The translations under genes were made by a program, and so were the position numbers. Of a stretch of 64,000 bases of DNA, positions 22,926-34,083 are shown one piece after another (positions within the stretch are counted from its first letter, which is position 1; every line of letters starts with the position of its first letter). Source of the DNA: Paramecium tetraurelia (lineage: Eukaryota; Ciliophora; Oligohymenophorea; Peniculida; Parameciidae); contig NW_001799366.1 in NCBI RefSeq assembly GCF_000165425.1, positions 355,254 through 419,253 of the forward strand, written 5' to 3'. The notes under the pieces are model-generated. The model was not told the DNA's origin and did no database searches. It saw nothing but the letters and a program-made list of their open reading frames with translations.

Positions 22926-25086
22926 ATGAACCCAAAGTCACATGAGGTAATATATGATACGTTATCATTATTGAATCCAATAACCAAGCTAAAATATATA
23001 AATCCTGTATAATTATTTTATATAATAGACTTTAACTAAAGATTGTTTACATAAAAATGCTTGCTTCGAAAGGGATGAGGCTGTAAAGGGAATTGAAAAT
23101 AACATATATTATTGTCCACATTGTAGTAAACCGGCAACGAGTTTGAATGATTTAGTTGCAGATTGGAGAGTTAATGCTTATAAAGAATTTAATGAATATG
23201 CTGAGGATGTAACAGTAATTTCAGGGGTTGTGGTTAATAAATACACAAGAAATAAAAAGAGATATTTGGAGTTTTTCACCTAGACTGAATACATGAATCA
23301 ATTTAAATAAATGTTTGAAAGAGCTTCGAAGGATTCTTCAATATCATCATTAATATAAAAAGAATTAGAATCAAAATAATAGAATTTAAACAATTAATAA
23401 AAAATTAATTTTTGGAGCTTTTGTTTGTAAGACAGGGTGAAAATAAATATCCCTGTGAGAATAATTGGATGCAAACATTATGAATGTTATGAAATAACTA
23501 GTTTACTCTCCTATTAGGATTAGAATAAATTAAAAAAAGAATTTTTAGAATGCAATCAACCAGGATGCTCTAATCGGTTGAAAATTGCTCACAGAGACTA
23601 TACTAAATAATCTAATACTCCAAAATCTCCCGAATTGGATGAATAAGAGAAAATATTTGACGTCTAAACATTATTTTCTGGCATTTGCGTAGATAAGGAT
23701 TTATTAACTGCAATCAAAAAGAGTAATCCCAGCTCTTATAAATTTTATTATAATTATATAGACAAAATAATTTAAGAAGATATAAGGATAGTAAATGGCA
23801 AGCAAGCTGATCCATTCATTGAAAAAATCTATCAACAACATCCTGATTTACAAAGTAAAGTGTCATTCGAAGATTTCCAAAAATAAATATAATAACAGGC
23901 AATAGCAATAACTCAAGGAGATCTTTTGTAAGAGACTAAGGAATTAAACAAATAAGTAGCTTTGTATAAATACAGAAATTATACAGTAAATATGAAAGAC
24001 AAATTGACATAACTTACAATTGAATATCCAATAAGATGTAGGCTCTGTAAAGACCTTAAGGTTTGTATGGATATGAGAAGTTTTATAGCATAAGTTAATT
24101 ATAAAAAAAAAATGTTTCCAAAATAAGGTTATACTTGTCCATTATGTAATTCATAATTAAATTAAAATATAACTAGCATGAATATATCAAAGTAAATATA
24201 TTTAGATTCAAACATGCTTTCATACATGTTTAAGGACATGTCTTACACTAATGGAACATAGAATTTTGAATATAAAGGAGAATAATATATGCTTTAAGAA
24301 TTTCTGGATAGATAAAAGATCAAAAGAGAAAATTATATTGCAAAATTAACAGACAGAAAGGTTTTATTTAAGCAACTCTTTTGCATAGTTAATAAAGATA
24401 AGAGAATTCAAAAGCCTCTAATCCTATAGAACTGCCCTGTTAAAAATATTGTTGATTTTACATCATTTTATGAAGAATTAAAGAAAATAGATTTTGATTA
24501 TGAAAAGGAAGATTTAATATTATGTAAATGTAGCGTTTGCAGTTTTATTCCGATTAAGACCTTTGTAGGAAACATCTATTTTCATGAAGCCTTTTATGAA
24601 GCTCTCAACAAACTTTCTAAAATTGAGGATTTAAAAAATTGTACAGAATTCTCCTATTAGTTTGAGGATACTGAATTAGAGAGTAAAGTTCTCAATAATC
24701 GAGCTGCTACAACCAATTCTAAAATTAAAGTTGTATTACCCCCAACTGGAGTAAGAGATGCTTCCAATTTACAAAATGTGACCGGAGAAGAAGGATTTTT
24801 AGATTTAATGGATGATGAGGAATATTAGTCGATTTTTCGTAAAACTGAGATTTAAGGTTTCGAATTTCGGACGTAAGGCTTGAAATAGAATATAGGTGGA
24901 ATAGAGATCGACTACTAATAGCAAGGTATTAAGGCAAATGTTAAAGAGGCAGTTGAAAAAATTAATCAGAATGCTAATCAAGATTTAAAAAGATTTTAAT
25001 TTAATGTTGTAGGTATGTCAGTTGAATTAAAAGGTGACATACTCAGATAAAACAAAGGAGAGTTCTCATATAATATAAAATAATGA
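22926..25086 (+). CDS. Protein with several SP-RING/MIZ-like zinc fingers (PIAS-like)
   Basis: 712 residues; one intron at 23007-23028. Four segments resemble the SP-RING/MIZ finger of SUMO E3 ligases and the MMS21/SIZ family. Finger 1 (about residues 30-65) has CLHKNACF then YYCPHCSKP. Finger 2 (about 165-210) has IPVRIIGCKHYECYEI then CNQPGC. Finger 3 (about 355-400) has YPIRCRLCKD then YTCPLCNS. Finger 4 (about 490-540) has NCPVKNIVDF then CKCSVC. Not every ligand is present in each copy. Usual PIAS proteins have one such finger. SUMO ligase activity or a scaffold role is inferred. The C-terminal 130 residues hold acidic patches (LDLMDDEEY) that could include a SUMO-interacting motif. Confidence 0.72.
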
Positions 25087-25464
25087 ACATTTATAATTAC
25101 CATCAAAGATATTTATATATTTATGTGATCTAAATTATATTTAAATCGTTTAGTCAAATAGTCTGTCTCATAATTGCGCCGTTCTATAAAAATAATTGAA
25201 ATATTTTCTTATTAATTATGTATACAAGTATCTCACAATTCTAAGTTATATATATTTTTTTTAAGATCTTAAATAAGGAAAATATTCTAGTAATAAAATA
25301 TCATAAAGGATGAGAAGGAATTCATCAGCAGAAACTATAATATATTTTTAAATTTATAGTTTTTCATTTTCATTTTCATTTCATTATATTAATCAATTAG
25401 AGAATAGTTTATTGATAGTAACATTTTCAAAACCAAAATATTTAATTACTTTAAGAAATTAATT
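25087..25464. other. Intergenic region
   Basis: AT-rich spacer between the multi-SP-RING gene and the tRNA. It contains (ATTTTC)n-like low complexity near 25365-25385. No further gene seen. Confidence 0.5.
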
Positions 25465-25472
25465 AAAAAAAA
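25465..25472 (-). terminator. RNA polymerase III terminator of the tRNA
   Basis: A run of eight T on the minus strand immediately after the tRNA 3' end, the normal Pol III stop signal. Confidence 0.8.
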
Positions 25473-25545
25473 TGATCACGGCCAGTCTCGAACTGGCGGC
25501 CTCGTCCTTGTTAGGGACGCGTGATAACCCCTACACCACGCGATC
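25473..25545 (-). tRNA. tRNA-Val (anticodon AAC)
   Basis: A complete cloverleaf reads on the minus strand. The acceptor GATCGCG pairs with CGTGATC (one G-T). The D arm is TGGTGTAGGGGTTATCA. The anticodon stem CGTCC/GGACG closes the loop CTAACAA with AAC at positions 34-36. The T arm contains GTTCGAGAC between GCCA and TGGC. The discriminator base is A and CCA is not encoded. AAC reads GTT/GTC valine codons after A-to-I change at the wobble base. No intron. Confidence 0.96.
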
Positions 25546-25592
25546 AATTATAACTATAAGGTGAGATTTCAATAGATTAACAATCATAATAA

Positions 25593-26219
25593 TCAACAGC
25601 ATTCTTATCCTTTCTTTTTATTTCTTGTATTTGAAGTCAAATTGATCTTATAACTATTATCTTCAGTAAGATTGGGTAGAGTGATCTTTTAATTGTTTTA
25701 TGATTCTGCCAAATCAGCCAATCTCTGAAATGCTTCATATACATTTTTACCAATTTTGGCAGAAGTCTCAAAATATTCAATTCCAAGTTGATTAGCTAAG
25801 TCCTCTCCTTATTGTTTAGAAATCACCCTCTATTCTTCCAGATCGCACTTATTAGCAATTAAAACAATTGCAAGATCAGTTTTTCCATTTTATTTCAAAG
25901 AATTCATCCAAAAAGTGATTTCCTTAAAAGATTGAATATCATCAACTGCATAAACCAACAAGACTCCATGTGCATATTTATAATAATTTTATGTCAGAGT
26001 CCTGAACTTCTCTTATCCTGCAGTATCCCAAATTTGCATCTTCATGATTTTGCCATTGACTTTCATTTCCTTGAATTTGAAATCCACTCCAACCGTAGCG
26101 ATATGACTTTCGCTATAAACGTCGTCGATAAAACGAGTAAGAAGATTAGTCTTTCCAACTTAAGCTGACCCAATAATTAGGAATTTACACATAAGATCAT
26201 ATTAAGGTTTTTTAGACAT
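25593..26219 (-). CDS. Rab-family small GTPase
   Basis: 208 residues, single exon. Vesicle-traffic switch protein. P-loop GSAQVGKTN, switch I ending at the conserved T in [19 protein letters not shown] (G3, with the catalytic Gln), NKCDL (G4) and ETSAK (G5) are all present. The C-terminus ends in CC, the double geranylgeranylation signal of Rabs. The P-loop has SAQ where most Rabs have DSG, but the key Gly, Lys and Thr are kept. The effector region resembles the Rab1/Rab8/Rab35 group; I do not assign a subtype. It is divergent from the giant TM gene with 222 bp between starts. Confidence 0.95.
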
Positions 26220-26441
26220 AGTAATTATTTTATAATAAAAATTAATAGATTATTGAATGTATTTTTTAAAAACTCTTAGTTTTAATTATATTAAAGCTTT
26301 TTATTAAAATTCGATCTCTGTGTTGTACCAAATAATATAATTTTTGAATTTATGAAAATCAAATAAGATAAGCTAAAGGTTTCGATTCCCCTAAAAGAGC
26401 AATTCATCAATTCCATCCTTCAACTCTATTATTATGCTCCT

Positions 26442-29400
26442 ATGAACAAATCAGTCTTATTTGCCTTCTATATTTTAGGACTGCTTTAGCCTTTGCTATT
26501 CCAAAACTTCCCTCTGAATTCATTTACTCAAATGGACGGTTAAATAATTACACCCATTAATTAGTTTTGGTACATCGAAGTTGTGGCTCGCCCTGACTTT
26601 ATCATTTAGGGCTACATCACCAAATATTGCTATTTGATCTCCATGATCTTTAGCATACTGTTTATTTTTATCCCTTTATTATTGAATATCTCCAACAAAT
26701 AGAGCTCAAATAATAAACGAATGATTAATAGGCTATCCCTTTATATGCATTTAAGTTCAAACCTTTTTCAGCTGCAACCAATTTTCTTATAAATACCATT
26801 ATAATGTCTCTGCTTTCAATCTTTAAGTTACAACCTAAGCACCAATGGCATTATTGAACTTAGTTACTTACACATAACTTTAATAACTATGACTCTGCTG
26901 TTTTTATACACTATCAATTTCTTGATCATTCTCCTATGCAAGGAAACAATCGATTTTAATTTAAATTGCTTTTCTACCCTTAAATTAAGCTTTGGTGATT
27001 TCATCATTTGGATACTCAACATATTCCAAATAATCATCTACTATAATTTGACAAAATTCAATGAGGTTTTGTAGGGGATAATCCTCTTTGCTATTGCCTT
27101 AATAATGTTATATAATATTTTTAGTTTTTTGACATGTTTGAAAAAAGTTATTTTAACAACTTTGATGGTAATTTCATATTAATCAATCCAATCATTATTG
27201 ATTTTACTCAATTTTTAATCAGACATAAACACCAACATCAACATCATAATTTACATCTTAGTTCCTTTGCTAACCTAAATCCTCTACGATTTATTTGTAT
27301 ACAAGGATTAGAGGATGATGCAGAAAACTCAAAAATTTTCAATTTCAAATTGCAAATACATACTTGGCAAGTTCTTTAATGATGAATTCATATCGTTCTC
27401 TTAATCTATATTAACTTATAGCAAAATCATCAGCGAATATCAACATAAGAAATAATATATTGAACCACAATTGTCACTACCATTAACTTACATCAATAAA
27501 GAATACCTGCCTAAATATTTATCGAATTTCTACTATAAAAGTCTAATGAAAAAGTATATAAGAGAACTCTAGAGAGTAGATTCCAAAAATAGAAATGCCA
27601 ATCATTATGTGCACTACGTTTCTCTTCTCTATAGAATTGGATTAAATAACTTAGCTCTCAAGTAGATCAACATCCTATTATTCAATATCACTATGCGCAC
27701 CAATAGTAGAAGTTAGGTTAAAGAAAAGATTAGCGAATAAGTTAAATCTTATAATACTATCAATTTAGGAAGACAGTCCATGAGTAAATCATCCAAATCT
27801 TAAGATGTACAGGAAGCAGGTTAATTGCAAATTAATAAACTCAACAAAATGCTCGCCTTTACTGGAACTCATCTATTAAATTTCTATCAAAAGGTGAGAC
27901 TGATGATACTGAGAGAAAAAGTCAGGGACAAATTAAAACTATCTTTTCAATACAAGGAGATGATTGGCGATACCTATAGCTTACAAATGGCCATAGATAT
28001 TTTCTTAAAAAGTGAAAAGAGGAATTAAAACTTAAAAGAGTAAGTGCAAATGCTGGTTAATGCCAAATTGGGGTTCTTTCTTTAATTACAATAAGTAAAG
28101 CATATCAGATCAACCTAACTTTTTTAAGTGTCTAAATCATTAAGTAAGAAAATAGAAACTCTAGAAAACAAACTCATCAAATTATACAAATATTTTCCAA
28201 GTCAAAGGATTCAGTCATTGCATACATACTTTTAAGGAGAACTCTTAGAAAATTATCTATATGCTCATAAAATAACATGTAATTCCTCTATTTCTGATGA
28301 GAAATTGATAAATGTACACAGCAACGCATAGGAGAAACATGCATTATTTAACAAAGATCTAATATATATGAATGTTAAATTATTTGAAGACACTCAAGAA
28401 CTTCAGATATAGAATATTACTCCGTAGATCTGCAAATTCTTCTTAAAAGACTATGATGATTTAAAGAATAACAGTAACATTGACTATTTATTACCAGATG
28501 GAATTATCAATGAACACTAATTATTGGTGTAAAGATTCCTTCAAACTTCGTAGTCTCGGTATTATTTGAACAAGAATCTGAGTTTTTTTAAACTTCACAA
28601 AATAATCATCCAACCTTTTGAATTCTTTTTTGAGGTTAATTTTAGTGATATTACACAAATCTAATTCTTGGTTTTTTTAAGTGAAAGTTTCCAAACATCA
28701 GCCTATATATTTGTTGATGTAAATTAACAAGTAGGTGGAATTACTTAAAACCTATTGGATAAATTAGGATATTCCAATTATTACATTGAAAACATCAGAT
28801 ATAAATTGTTATTGAATACACCCATAGAATATTTGATTCCATGTTTCTAATAACTTATCACATAAAAAGATATATTAAATCTCGCAGATTTTAAATTTAT
28901 AAAGCAACCGCTTTTGATAAATCCATTGATAGATGATAAGTCAAGAAATAATAAATAGGATTTCTCTGAATGGCAACTAGAAGAGAATTTGATGTATTGT
29001 GATTGTCTAATGTCAATTCATATTCGAGATCTTTACGGATACCAATATTATATAGTAGAGATAAAAGAGTTAAAGGTTAATGATTCCTACTTTGACAACG
29101 AAATTGAGAATAATTCATTAGATTAAGCATTTACTCCTGTTTCTGAGCAGGAAGGATTGGCTAACCCTCCAGGGATTCTATAGATAGAGAGAGAGAAGTT
29201 TGAACCTTTTAGAAGGAATGATCATTAAATTGAGACTAAATAAATTAAAGATAAGAGCTAGCAGTTTTATCACCCGGATTAATAGAAGTATGAGGTTAAT
29301 TTGATGAGTCCTGTAGATTTAAGCGCTAATCCAACTCCATTGAATTCTGCAAATCCCCTATTGAAATAGCAAGAGTTCTATAGTCAAATAGGATAAAATC

Positions 29401-31387
29401 CTGAAGGCATCTCGTACTCATCTAAAAATCAATTTGGCAGGGCAGTGGATATGGATGATTTAGAATAAGTTAAGAAACCTTAATTTGAAAACAAGGGCGA
29501 TGATACGAATTCTTCCCAGGTGGGATGGGCCAAATAGTCACAATTTTATAAGAAATATGAAATGATTTAATAAATTTTGAGACCTCATATTCCTAAGCAA
29601 CTCAGGATATTTACCATTTTATTAGTAGTGTATTTTATGATTAGTTGTATTCATTATATCATCATAATCACAAAGAATTAGAGTGATCTAAATTAGTTTA
29701 TATCTGAGATTGACATGATAGAATTACATAGTAGTTTCATGGCACCTCATGATATATTTGTAGCAATGAGAGTAGCAATACTTTCATACAACGCTTATGT
29801 TTCTACTGGTGCACTTACATAGCCTTAAGCGAATGCGTTGACGAAACCATTTTATGATAACATTTAAATTGGATTTAATGAAATCAAGGAAGTAATTATT
29901 AAATAGTTAAACAACCAAAATCTATAGCCTTTTTTTGAAAACAAAACTATTGGGATGATTTTTATGGGTGCAAACACAAGTGATGTTTATAATCAGACAA
30001 TGAATATTAGAGAAGCCTTGCAATAAATCCTTTAGAATTTACATCAATTTAAATATCGATATGAGAATAGAATGAGCGCAGCGGGTAGTGCTATTTAAGT
30101 GTTTGGAGTTGCAAATTAATTCTTTCTTCATTATTGGTTAGAGCAATTAACTTTGGAAATTATGGATTACTCAACCAATAGAAGTAATAAGATAGAATCT
30201 GATTGGACTATGATTTGGGCTATTTTCGTTGTGATTACCTTGCTAGTTACACTATGTATAGTTCATTATTTTAGGTTGTTCAATCAGAGATAGGATATGT
30301 ATTTGGGAGTGTTCAAGTTTTGTAATTTAAGTAGATTGCAATATGAGATAGATAGATACAAATTGATTCAGAAACAATTATCAAAGAATCCTGATCAAAT
30401 TTTCTTGTATAAGTTTGACTTATCACAAAAGGAGCAATAGCTTCTGATACAATAGAAAATACTGGATCAATTAAATAGAAAGAATAAAGATTAATAGAGG
30501 AATAGTTAATTGCAATATGAACCTTTATCAATAATAATGAGTGTCTCTCTAATCTTGGGAGTTTGGATTATATTTTTGGGATTGAGTGTGATAATATTCT
30601 AGGGAGAGTTGAGTTTCTTGAAAAAATACCCTGACACAGTTAACATTTACAAATTAATCCAAGATATGACCTATTCTTCTGCTACTCTGTATTAAAATAG
30701 AGATTACCATTTCATATTTCCCAACTTTACCTATTTGACTGAATTTGATAGTAAATAGATATTTTCACTGATTGATTAGGGAATTGAAAATATTGTGAAG
30801 TTTAACTTATTGACATAGGAATTTGATTCATCCAAATATTAGGTAAATAACGATTTTGTGTCTTTCTTTAATTAAGTTTAGAAGTAGTCGGTTTGTGATA
30901 TTTTAAGTGAAGAGCAACTGGGATTTTTGGTAGATTTTTGTCCCATTTCAATATAAGGAAATTATTTGAAAGGAGTGGTGGCAGCGTTGAATTTTATAAA
31001 AAATTAGATATAAACTTAGATTGTCGTTAATAAATTTAGTACACGAGTAGAATATCCTATTTATGACAATGAGGCTGGAATCATAATGGTTAGAGTATTT
31101 TAGATGATGACTTCGAAATTGAAATCAAGTATGTTGGGAGTTACAACTGAGTTACAAACTGTCTCAATTGTATTTATTATATTTATGTATTTTAGGTACT
31201 ATCAGCAATATATTTAATATTTGCTGTGTTATCAATCTCAGTGACATTTCTAGGATTGAAAAAATACTTAGAAACAGAATTTAACACCATCAAAAGATTC
31301 GTGCAATTAATACCATCTTCCATAACCATGTTAGATGATTAATTTGAAAGATATGTAAGAGCATTATTAGTCGAAGAGATTTCGTGA
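26442..31387 (+). CDS. Giant multi-TM protein, ciliate TmcB-like architecture
   Basis: 1639 residues with one intron near the 3' end (26 nt ending just before about 31197); the rest is a single 4.7 kb exon. The N-terminal 350 residues carry a signal-like start (MNKSVLFAFYILGLL) and several TM helices. Residues about 350-1030 are soluble and polar, with helical repeats. The last 600 residues hold four spaced TM helices (IFTILLVVYFMISCIHYIIII; WAIFVVITLLVTLCIV; SVSLILGVWIIFLGLSVIIF; VLSAIYLIFAVLSISVTFLG) with large loops between them. This order matches the large ciliate proteins often labelled Tiny-macrocysts (TmcB)-like; I assign that from layout only, not from a specific motif. Function is unknown, possibly mechanosensory or surface. 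The stop is at 31385-31387, 75 bp from the stop of the convergent coiled-coil gene. Confidence 0.7.
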
Positions 31388-31462
31388 ATTATGATATAAA
31401 TTTAATGAAAATGCATTAGAGAAATACATTAATGAGCATAATAATCAACTTTAAAGAAAGAT

Positions 31463-33104
31463 TCACAATTGCTAAGCAAGTTTGGAAATAGTTACAAGAT
31501 CATTCAATTCTTTATTAATTTCTTGTATTTAATTTATTATCTGAAGCAGTGTTTATCTTTTTTCCTATTTTATCTTTAGATCAATCTATTATGAAATCTC
31601 ATTTTCAATGTCCTCGTATTTCATATTAAGTATTTTCAATTATTCATTTAAATGATGGATTCTTTATTAGGCTTGGAAGTATTTCTATTGCTTATTTGCA
31701 CTTAATTAATCTGTTTAAACGCGTTCATCTGCCGAATTCCCTTTATTATACCTATCGTCACTCTTCTACTGAGTAAGAAAATTATATTCTTAAGTCTTTT
31801 ATCTACTAAATGCACTACTCTATAAATCATTTTATGGCTATTTAAACAATTCTTATTAAATATTAAACATCGAATTGCGAGGTTAATCTAATATCTTTTT
31901 GTTGCTATCATTATTGATCCTCCTATAATTCCTTACACTTTGAGTCTTGTTGTTAAAGATATTCGTACTCAATTTACTCCTTTTCGATGTGTCCCTAGGA
32001 CTTTACGTATGAATTATGGAATTGGAAGACAAATTAATCAATTATTGCTTGAGTAAATCAATTTAGATGTGAGACTCTGATAATTTCTTAACTCTTTTGA
32101 ATTCTGATTTTTCCAATTCATACTTTAAATGTTCTAACTCTAATTTCAACTTTAAATTGAGCTCCTTATATTATTCCACCTATCCAGTCAATTCTTAGAT
32201 CTAGATTTGATATTTAGTTGTTTCTTCTTGCAATCCTACCATAAAAGTGATTTATACTCTAGATTTTCGCTTCATCGTATTATGTTGTATAGCAATTCAT
32301 ATAAGTTCGTATTTCAAATAGTTGCTCTTTTAATTTACTGACTTCGTCCAACAACCGCTCATTCTTTTCAATTAAACATTTGCCATCTCTCCTCTCCTAA
32401 TCTAAAATGTATTCAAGATTGCTATTATTCTATTTACATAATTCGAATACTTACTTATTTCTCCTACTAAATTGCTTGGTTTTGAGAGTTAATTTTATTT
32501 CTATAGTTTTAATTGCTTTCCAATTGCAATTCCAACTAGTCTGATCTATGAGTGAATAGATAAATGAATTACAACTACTGTATAGTTTCTTATTATTCTC
32601 TATATCTTTAGTCTGATTATAAAGCGATGTTAATTAAATTTTGTTGTAATTATTAAATTTTTTATTCATACTCTTCTTTCATTGAGTCTTTTTCAATTTC
32701 TATCTCAGCTAACTTTTACTCAACATCTCTAATTTATTGGTTCTCACTTAATTTGCCATGAGAACTTACTTATCTTTCCTATATCTCGCTTGATTTAATA
32801 AATTCATGAGAATTCTATGAGGATATATGTTGTATATTCATACAATCTAGGTTTGTAGATTTTAGTTTTCAGTTTCTAAGGATTTGATTTTGTCTTGCAA
32901 TGCTTTCATAGCATTCACATAACTCTAAGATGTTGATAAATTGCTTGATAATTTTTAATCATCTGATGGGCTTAGTTAATTCGAGAGTTTTTTGGAGTGA
33001 TCCTTTCCGCGGACTAGATAACCACTGAAGAGTTGGGCATTTAAGATATGAGAGTATTTAGGTTATTTATCAACAATGATTGAATGAACACTGTTGGTTT
33101 TCAT
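31463..33104 (-). CDS. Coiled-coil protein
   Basis: 521 residues after removal of three introns (29, 25 and 22 nt); length in frame. Nearly the whole protein is heptad-rich helix: an N-terminal polar 60 residues, then ALQDKIKSLETENQNLQTQI, a long middle coil with YKELNLKLKLELEHLKYELE, a Ser/Asn-rich break and a final coil (QLKILNMKYEDIENEISQQI). No catalytic motif. Such proteins are common structural or cytoskeletal components in ciliates. The function cannot be read from sequence. Confidence 0.72.
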
Positions 33105-33210
33105 AATAGTTAAATTAAATTAAATTTAATATATAAAACATAAGAATAATTAAAGTATATAGAATAGATAACCAAATAAGTTGTTTTAGTAAATTTGAAT
33201 CATTAAACCT

Positions 33211-34009
33211 TCAGGCTTGTGCTTTCTTCTACTCTTCCTATTTTTTATTGGTTTCAAAATATTTCTTAGAATCTGATATCAGAAATTGGATGATCTCATT
33301 GTCGTATATTTCTTGAGTGCTAAAAATAGCGTTGAGGTAGACTTCAAGATCTTCTCTTCTTTTTTCGATTGTCTCTAGGAGAAGTTAAAAATAGGTACCT
33401 GGATTTTCATTGGTTTAGCCAAAAAGCTTACGAGTAGGGAATGGAGGTAATTTACCTTTGTATCCTTGCTCAACCAATGCATCATGAATATTCTTGATTT
33501 CTGAGTATCTCTGCTTGTAGATCCATTCCTCTTTTGTGATTTTGTTCTTAAATCTCATAGAGTAGATTACGACATCATCATAAACCGTATAGCTTTCAAT
33601 GGAGACAGTGATTTTCATTCTATGATTAGATTCTGTATTGTTACTACTAATTGAAAGGGGTTTCAATAGGCAAATAGGATTGGACAGGAGGCAGACTTAA
33701 AACTTTGTCAATGCTGAATAGCTGATTGAAATAAAGTTCTAATTCTTGTTGTCTCTGAATGATCTTTTCTTGATTCTTGTTGGTTTTGGAGAAGAGCGAT
33801 CTTTTTGGGAATTCAGGCAATTATAACTAGAGTTTGAGGAGATTGATGTTTTTTATCAATTGTTCATGAAGGTCCTTGAGTTCTGAATATCTGTTCATTG
33901 TTGTTCTAGTATCTGCAGGATTGTTCACATTGGTCACTATGATTTAGTAATGGACTTTGTCATTCTGGATGAGATTGTTGATCTTGACTGAATAATGTTT
34001 GAGTATCAT
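33211..34009 (-). CDS. Protein with two tandem PX (phosphoinositide-binding) domains
   Basis: 257 residues; a 25-nt intron at about 33642-33666 joins two frames (an overlapping 28-nt alternative also works), giving an in-frame length. PX1 (residues 1-125) has IVTNVNNPADTRTTMNRYSEL, RYSELKDLHEQL and LPEFPKRSLF. PX2 (about 135-250) has KEEWIYKQRYSEIKNIHDAL and LPPFPTRKLFG. R-Y-S-E plus P-x-F-P/K is the lipid-pocket signature, so both copies keep the basic residue and the PXXP loop. Likely binds PI3P-type lipids on endosomes. The two copies differ a lot, so the duplication is old. The start is only 74 bp from the divergent MTR4 start. Confidence 0.85.
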
Positions 34010-34083
34010 CAGAGAATGTTGAATAACAAATTAAATTAATTTTATGGGAAATATTTAACTCAATATATTACTTTAATTAATTA

